Shown here: positions 60,281 through 64,000 of the stretch, one piece after another
Position numbering within the stretch: the first letter of the stretch is position 1
Layout of the letters: each line of letters opens with the position of its first letter
Source of the DNA: Clostridiales bacterium FE2011
GTDB taxonomy: Bacteria; Bacillota; Clostridia; Christensenellales; Aristaeellaceae
Assembly: GCA_017569305.1 (NCBI GenBank)
Contig: CP069418.1
Coordinates: 2,232,001-2,296,000 of the forward strand
DNA length: 64,000 nt
Direction: 5' to 3'
Notes under the pieces: generated by a model
The model's input: only the letters and a program-made list of their open reading frames with translations
The model's database searches: none
What the model was told of the DNA's origin: nothing
Translations under genes and position numbers: made by a program

Positions 60281-60565
60281 TTACTTCTTTTTCTTGGCAA
60301 CGGCGTCCTTCATTCCCTTGCCGGGTTTGAAAGCGGGGGCCTTGGTGGCCTTGATCTTGATGACCTCGCCGGTGCGGGGGTTCCGGCCATTGCGGGCGGA
60401 ACGCTGACGGGTTTCAAAGGTACCAAAGCCGGGCAGGATCACTTTGCCATCGGAAACAACACCGGCAACGATAGCGTCCAGCGTGGCGGTAACGACCTTC
60501 TGAGCTTCTGCCTTGGAGATAGCAGCATTCTTGGATACGACTTCTACGAGTTCAGTTTTGTTCAT
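60281..60565 (-). CDS. HU family DNA-binding protein
   Basis: A 94-residue nucleoid protein, the normal length for HU. MNKTELVEVVSKNA opens the fold, AEAQKVVTATLDAIV is the dimer helix, and GFGTFETRQRSARNGRNP contains the DNA-binding beta arm. The C-terminal KKKK tail is common. The ATG at 60565 has AAAGGAAA upstream. HU bends DNA and can aid phage packaging or recombination in some systems, but HU is also a normal host gene. It sits between two phage genes with its own terminator. Confidence 0.92.
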   Translation of the reverse strand: MNKTELVEVVSKNAAISKAEAQKVVTATLDAIVAGVVSDGKVILPGFGTFETRQRSARNGRNPRTGEVIKIKATKAPAFKPGKGMKDAVAKKKK

Positions 60566-60659
60566 AATCTTATTTTCCTTTCCGGGCTTATGCCCTTTCT
60601 TTTGTGACATTATATCACACTTGTGCATTTAAATCCATACAAATGGAAGGATTTCCTGC

Positions 60660-61211
60660 ATGTTTTTTTCAAAAAAACCGCATCATACCGCCATTTTCGA
60701 CGCTTTTTGCGCCTGTTTAGGACTGGGAAGGGACTCAAGGGAGGCTGCAGCCCTCATTCATGAGGCTTATGCCGAGCCGGAAAACGCTCCCAGGCCGCCC
60801 CGGAACAGGAATGTGATCTACTGGACGCTGCTGCAGGACCCGGCTTCCGATCCGGTTTCCACCGCGTATAATCCGGAGCCTGCGGGAGCGGGCAGGAACA
60901 GCGTCACGGTGTGCACGACGCTGAAATACCAGCTGATCATCGTCTGCTACGGTCCGGACGCGGAGGAATACGCGCTCCGGATCCGCTCCATGCTGTACCT
61001 GGACGGTTCCGGCTTTCCCCGGCGGATCCTGCGGGAGGCCGGGATTTATCCGGTTCCCGATCCGCCCCAGCCGGCCATCCTGTATGAGGAGGAAGGTTCC
61101 CTCTGGCGCAAACGGGCAGACCTGACGATCTCCCTGCGTGTTCAATACGCAATACAAGCTCCGGAACGCAACTCAATCATGTTTCCGCCAGCGGTGCTTG
61201 TTCACCGATAA
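60660..61211 (+). CDS. phage tail terminator/neck protein (LIC_12616 type)
   Basis: A 183-residue protein with the pattern of tail-terminator-like phage proteins. YLDGSGFPRRILREAGIYPVPDPPQPAILYEEEGSLWRKRADLTISL (in short pieces) is the diagnostic block of the LIC_12616 family. These proteins cap the tail and join it to the neck. GAAGGA precedes the ATG. The stop codon TAA at 61209-61211 is also the beginning of a 7-bp array, so the junction with the MerR gene region is sharp. Confidence 0.78.
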   Translation: MFFSKKPHHTAIFDAFCACLGLGRDSREAAALIHEAYAEPENAPRPPRNRNVIYWTLLQDPASDPVSTAYNPEPAGAGRNSVTVCTTLKYQLIIVCYGPDAEEYALRIRSMLYLDGSGFPRRILREAGIYPVPDPPQPAILYEEEGSLWRKRADLTISLRVQYAIQAPERNSIMFPPAVLVHR

Positions 61212-61244
61212 TTATGAATTTTGAATTATGAATTATGAATTAAA
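61210..61244. repeat. 7-bp tandem array (ATGAATT type), left flank of the MerR gene
   Basis: Units AATTATG, AATTTTG, AATTATG, AATTATG, starting in the phage stop codon. The inverted partner is at 62138-62170. Confidence 0.85.
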
Positions 61245-61266
61245 GAGAGCCGGTTTCCTGGCTCCC
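61243..61266 (-). terminator. terminator after the MerR gene
   Basis: GGGAGCC pairs with GGCTCTC, followed on - by TTTAATTC. Confidence 0.6.
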
Positions 61267-61276
61267 TTGCAGGAAT

Positions 61277-62011
61277 TTATTCGGCTTTGTCACAGTAGAT
61301 CTGGATGGCGTTGTCCACGAACACGGCTGTGCCTTCGCCGCCGTACGCGTCAATGTTCTTCGTAAAATCACCGCCGCCGGAATACATTTTTCCCAGTCCC
61401 CGCAGGATCTTATTGGTACAGGTATACAAGTTTTCCGTGATGTAGTCCTGTATCCGCTTTACCAGATCCTGGGCTTCGGGGGAAGCGGGATCTTTATCCT
61501 TCATCTCCCCGGCTTCCTTGAAGAGGAGCATGAACCGGTCAGCCAGCAGGTTATCCTCTTCTTTGGTCCGGTTCTTCTGCTTTTCCTCAAGTTCCTTATA
61601 CTCCGGCGTATTGCCGTAAAGCTCTTTTGCCTGCCTGGAATACTCGTCCAGTTTGCTTCTGTCGAAAGCTTTGAAGTCCATATGCTTCACTCCCATCATT
61701 TTGATCCCAAGCGCAAAGTTCATCAGGTTCTCGATGTGTTCCTTCTTCAGCTTCAGCAGTTCGATCTGCTGCTCCAGCGCCCGGCTTCTGTCGAAATCAG
61801 GGCTGTTCAGGATGTCCCTGATGTCTTTCAGGGGAAACTCCAGTTCACGGAACAATAAGATGTGCTGAAGGCGTTCCAGGTCCGCATCGTCATACAGCCT
61901 GTAACCCGCATCGGTGTATCCCGTCGGATGCAAAAGCCCGATCTTGTCGTAGTACTGCAGGGTGCGTATACTCACCCCGGCAAGCTTGCTCACCTCATGA
62001 ACCGTCATCAT
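61277..62011 (-). CDS. MerR/TipA-like transcriptional regulator
   Basis: A 244-residue regulator. TVHEVSKLAGVSIRTLQYYDKIGLL at the start is the MerR winged HTH, with GYRLYDDADLERLQHILLFRELEFPLKDI (in parts) completing it. The middle is helical. The C-terminal half (about 135-240) looks like a TipAS antibiotic-recognition domain (TFKEAGEM..., ENLYTCTNKILRGLG, GGDFTKNIDAYGG). TipA-type proteins bind thiopeptides. AAGGAGG precedes the ATG. It is bracketed by inverted 7-bp arrays between two phage tail genes and probably regulates itself. Confidence 0.87.
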   Translation of the reverse strand: MMTVHEVSKLAGVSIRTLQYYDKIGLLHPTGYTDAGYRLYDDADLERLQHILLFRELEFPLKDIRDILNSPDFDRSRALEQQIELLKLKKEHIENLMNFALGIKMMGVKHMDFKAFDRSKLDEYSRQAKELYGNTPEYKELEEKQKNRTKEEDNLLADRFMLLFKEAGEMKDKDPASPEAQDLVKRIQDYITENLYTCTNKILRGLGKMYSGGGDFTKNIDAYGGEGTAVFVDNAIQIYCDKAE

Positions 62012-62041
62012 AGCGGTTTCCTCCTTTCGCCTGACAAGGGT

Positions 62042-62072
62042 ACTATAAACTATGACGTAACGTAAGAGTCAA
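62042..62072 (-). promoter_or_regulatory. MerR-type promoter/operator with 19-bp spacer
   Basis: On -, TTGACT (62067-62072) and TATAGT (62042-62047), 19 bp apart, the over-long spacing of MerR-activated promoters. A dyad (ACTxTxACGT with ACGTxAxAGT) fills the spacer. Likely autoregulation. Confidence 0.7.
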
Positions 62073-62137
62073 TACTTTTTTATATTTTTCCATATGATGA
62101 ATTATGCTGTGCACGGAACACTGCTTATAAACATAAA

Positions 62138-62170
62138 ATTCTGAATTCTGAATTCATAATTCTGAATTAG
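62138..62170. repeat. 7-bp tandem array (AATTCTG type), right flank of the MerR gene
   Basis: Units AATTCTG, AATTCTG, AATTCAT, AATTCTG, inverted to 61210-61244. It ends before the ribosome site of the sheath-like gene. Confidence 0.85.
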
Positions 62171-62193
62171 TGAAATGAATTGGAGGAACAACG

Positions 62194-63300
62194 ATGTTAC
62201 CTGTAACGTCCATAGCCCGTGTGGTTGTGAATACCATACGGGCTTCTTCTTCGCCTTCCGCTTTTGATACCGGCCTGCTGCTGGTGCCGGACGCCTCCTT
62301 TACGGAGGATCGGCGGCTGATGGCCTATCCCTCCGGCCCGGCCGCGGCGGCAGGGCTGACTGAGCTGGGCTTTACGGCGGATTCCGAGGCATACAAAGCG
62401 GTACTCAAGTATTTTGCCGCGTCTCCGGCACCCGGGAGGCTGCTGGTTTCCTGCTATCCGGTTTCCCAGACCCCGGGAGAAGCGCTGGACGCGGTACTGG
62501 AGCGGACGGCGGATTTCTACGGCGTGATGCCGGCTTCCAACTTGAATAATGAGGAGCTGGTCAGCCTGGCACAGCATGTGGAGGCACTGGAGCATCCGGC
62601 GGTGCTCTTTGCGCCGGTGACGTCCTTCTCCGCGGAGGCCGGAGGAACGCTGGATTTGCTGTACCGGAACCAGTTCAAACGGACGCTGCCCTTCTGCTGC
62701 GGGACGCTTTCCGACTGCGCCGCCGTGATGGGAACCGCCATGGGGCTGGAGCTGTCCCACACCGGTTCTGCTTTTGCCCTGTGCTACAAGACGATCAACG
62801 GGATCCAGCCCGCAGACCTGACGCAGACGCAGGTGGACAGCGTCAAGGCGAAGAATGGGAACGTCTATGTGGCCCGGGGCTATACCCATTTCCTGCTGGA
62901 GAACGGCACGATGGCCAACGGGCAGCGGTATGACGAGGTGCTGTATATCGACAAGATTGGGGCGGACCTGCAGAACGCGGCGGTGACCCTGCTGGCGGAG
63001 AACCCGGACAAACTGCCCCAGACGGATGATTCCACGGCGCAGTTTATCAACCGGTTTTCGTCTATCCTCATGGGCTATACCGAGCGGGGAATCCTGGCTT
63101 CCTCCGCCTGGCGCGGCGCGGATATCGGCCCGGTTCGGAGCGGGGAGATCATAGAGAACGGCTTCATGCTCTGGGCGGACAGCTATGACGACCAGCCGGA
63201 CGCTGACCGGGCGGCACATAAAGCAATGCCGGTGCAGGTTGCCCTGACACCGGCGGGAAGTATAGAGTCTATTGTTATTACTGTAAATGTACAAGTATAG
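62194..63300 (+). CDS. phage tail sheath-like protein (DUF3383 family)
   Basis: A 368-residue protein of the DUF3383 type, placed in myophage tail operons where the contractile sheath gene normally lies. MLPVTSIARVVVNTIRASSSPSAFDTGLLL (short parts) is the family opening, and FYGVMPASNLNNEELVSLAQHVEALEHPAVLF and SILMGYTERGILASSAW are later blocks. GGAGG precedes the ATG. All coding sequence looks intact. If DUF3383 forms a sheath, this phage would have a contractile tail. Downstream tail genes are not in the window. Confidence 0.82.
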   Translation: MLPVTSIARVVVNTIRASSSPSAFDTGLLLVPDASFTEDRRLMAYPSGPAAAAGLTELGFTADSEAYKAVLKYFAASPAPGRLLVSCYPVSQTPGEALDAVLERTADFYGVMPASNLNNEELVSLAQHVEALEHPAVLFAPVTSFSAEAGGTLDLLYRNQFKRTLPFCCGTLSDCAAVMGTAMGLELSHTGSAFALCYKTINGIQPADLTQTQVDSVKAKNGNVYVARGYTHFLLENGTMANGQRYDEVLYIDKIGADLQNAAVTLLAENPDKLPQTDDSTAQFINRFSSILMGYTERGILASSAWRGADIGPVRSGEIIENGFMLWADSYDDQPDADRAAHKAMPVQVALTPAGSIESIVITVNVQV

Positions 63301-63317
63301 TAAGCGGATTATACATT

Positions 63318-63350
63318 AATTCATAATTCATAATTCACAATTCATAATTG
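63318..63350. repeat. 7-bp tandem array (AATTCAT type)
   Basis: Units AATTCAT, AATTCAT, AATTCAC, AATTCAT, 17 bp after the sheath gene. The inverted partner is at 63443-63475. Confidence 0.85.
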
Positions 63351-63442
63351 TTATTGTTATGCAAGCGGAAAAACACCGCTCTTGCTGTGATTTACAGATA
63401 TATGCGCCTGAACATTTCCGATAAAGCCGAATATGCATTCAT

Positions 63443-63475
63443 AATTGTGAATTATGAATTATGAATTGTGAATTG
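63443..63475. repeat. 7-bp tandem array (ATGAATT type), inverted partner
   Basis: Units AATTGTG, AATTATG, AATTATG, AATTGTG. On - it encodes the C-terminal AIHNS of the HD protein and its stop. Confidence 0.85.
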
Positions 63476-64000
63476 CCTTTGGCTTCCAGGGCTTCGGCGT
63501 CAGCAGCGACGTCTGGGCAATGTCCGGCAGGACGTCGTAGATGGAACAGCCCATTTCCTTTTCAAAGGCTTCCTTGATGGCAAAGGCGGTATTCCAGCCT
63601 TTGATATAGCCTTCCATGATGCCGTACCGCCGGGTCACGTCCACGAACCGCTTTTCCAGGATGACAAAGCCGTAATCAACGGCCAGGGAATCGCAGAGCT
63701 GGATCAGCCGGTCGTAGTCATCCGCCTCGCAGTTCATGATGTATGCTTTGATGGCTTTTTCCGTATCGCTTTCCGGTTCATAATCGAACTCTTCCTGCAT
63801 GCGGAGATAGGAATGGGTCATGCAGATCCGGGCAGCTTCATCCCAGCCCTTTTCCATACAGTACTTATACCCTTCATAGATGTGGGTCGGGATATCCACA
63901 ACGCCGACCCGCCTGCCGATATCATGCAGCAGGCCGACAATATAGGCTTTTTCAGGATCCATGGACGGGATCTTTTCGGCAATCTTCCGGGCGGCAATGC
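63459..64000 (-). CDS. HD-domain hydrolase (5' end outside window)
   Basis: The frame is open to the window edge, giving IAARKIAEKIPS before MDPEKAYIVGLLHDIGRR. HD in GLLHDIG is the metal-binding pair of HD phosphohydrolases, and the histidine in CMTHSYLRM is a further metal ligand. Such proteins cut phosphoester bonds of nucleotides or signalling molecules; the substrate is unknown. The C-terminus KPKAIHNS comes from a 7-bp array. The start lies beyond base 64000. Confidence 0.8.
   Translation of the reverse strand, partial: IAARKIAEKIPSMDPEKAYIVGLLHDIGRRVGVVDIPTHIYEGYKYCMEKGWDEAARICMTHSYLRMQEEFDYEPESDTEKAIKAYIMNCEADDYDRLIQLCDSLAVDYGFVILEKRFVDVTRRYGIMEGYIKGWNTAFAIKEAFEKEMGCSIYDVLPDIAQTSLLTPKPWKPKAIHNS

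Noticed and set aside
37897..63300. Assembly error as the cause of the scattered phage genes
   Set aside because: It would require many separate joins that all keep phage order and strand and leave shared stop, start and terminator overlaps (47764, 48171/48176, 49426/49428, 60237). It cannot be fully excluded without reads.
4549..63475. The 7-bp arrays as CRISPR or as normal terminators
   Set aside because: The unit is 7 bp with no spacers, so it is not CRISPR. Most pairs lack a T tail, so simple termination does not explain them.
1..64000. tRNA, rRNA and known riboswitches
   Set aside because: I found no cloverleaf, rRNA segment or consensus riboswitch by eye. A covariance search could still find one.

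Overview
The window looks like the chromosome of an anaerobic Clostridia-type Firmicute, probably from the gut or rumen (Christensenellales/Aristaeella-like is my guess; the genus cannot be fixed from sequence alone). Reasons: strong AGGAGG ribosome sites with frequent GTG/TTG starts, GC-rich coding DNA, many short-signal secreted proteins of unknown function, an LplABC-type sugar importer, DegV, DUF975, DUF4173 and DUF6487 proteins, a SpoVB-type flippase, a Re-citrate/homocitrate-synthase-like enzyme and a sortase-type anchor ending in PKTGD plus a membrane helix.

Layout. 1-3.0 kb: end of a carboxylesterase, a secreted SH3b protein, a DUF4173 membrane protein. 3.4-4.5 kb: murG, after a MITE-like element. 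5.1-12.4 kb: a carbohydrate locus (LacI regulator, twin palindromic operators, two permeases, binding protein, GH2 glycosidase) with no ATPase gene of its own. 12.6-18.7 kb: citrate/homocitrate-synthase-like enzyme, DUF975 protein, PrsA-like foldase, two secreted proteins sharing an N-terminal domain. 19-26.8 kb: two ECF sigma/anti-sigma pairs, one heading an apparent operon of four paralogous secreted proteins. 27-31.4 kb: DegV, a secreted protein and two translationally coupled CobW-type GTPases, one with a very long His/Asp tract. 31.7-36.7 kb: an AT-rich, probably acquired operon of small secreted protein, solute-binding protein, frameshifted membrane gene, two permeases and a HlyD-like adaptor.

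37.9-63.3 kb is the most unusual part. Phage head and tail genes (terminase small and large subunits, portal, DUF2213, decoration protein, major capsid, connector, gp10-like, neck, tail terminator, DUF3383 sheath-like) lie on the + strand in normal phage order and all look intact, but they are split into seven blocks by bacterial genes. The bacterial genes are nearly all on the - strand: SpoVB flippase, TIM-barrel protein, zinc ribbon, GNATs, RpiB-like, TRIC channel, several secreted proteins, HU and MerR. Two are on + (a leucine-rich-repeat protein and a sortase-anchored protein). No integrase, replication or lysis gene is seen. This could be an exploded, domesticated prophage such as a gene-transfer-agent-like particle, or a prophage heavily loaded with cargo.

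A second unusual thread is a family of short tandem arrays with a 7-bp unit (mostly AATTCAT/ATGAATT, also AGGTAGG, AATGCAT and others), about four or five copies each. They sit tightly at gene ends and often occur as inverted pairs. One pair brackets the MerR gene between two phage tail genes, one array lies in frame inside the DUF2213 protein, one supplies the portal start codon, and others encode the C-termini of an RpiB-like and an HD-domain protein. No tRNA, rRNA or CRISPR array was recognised.
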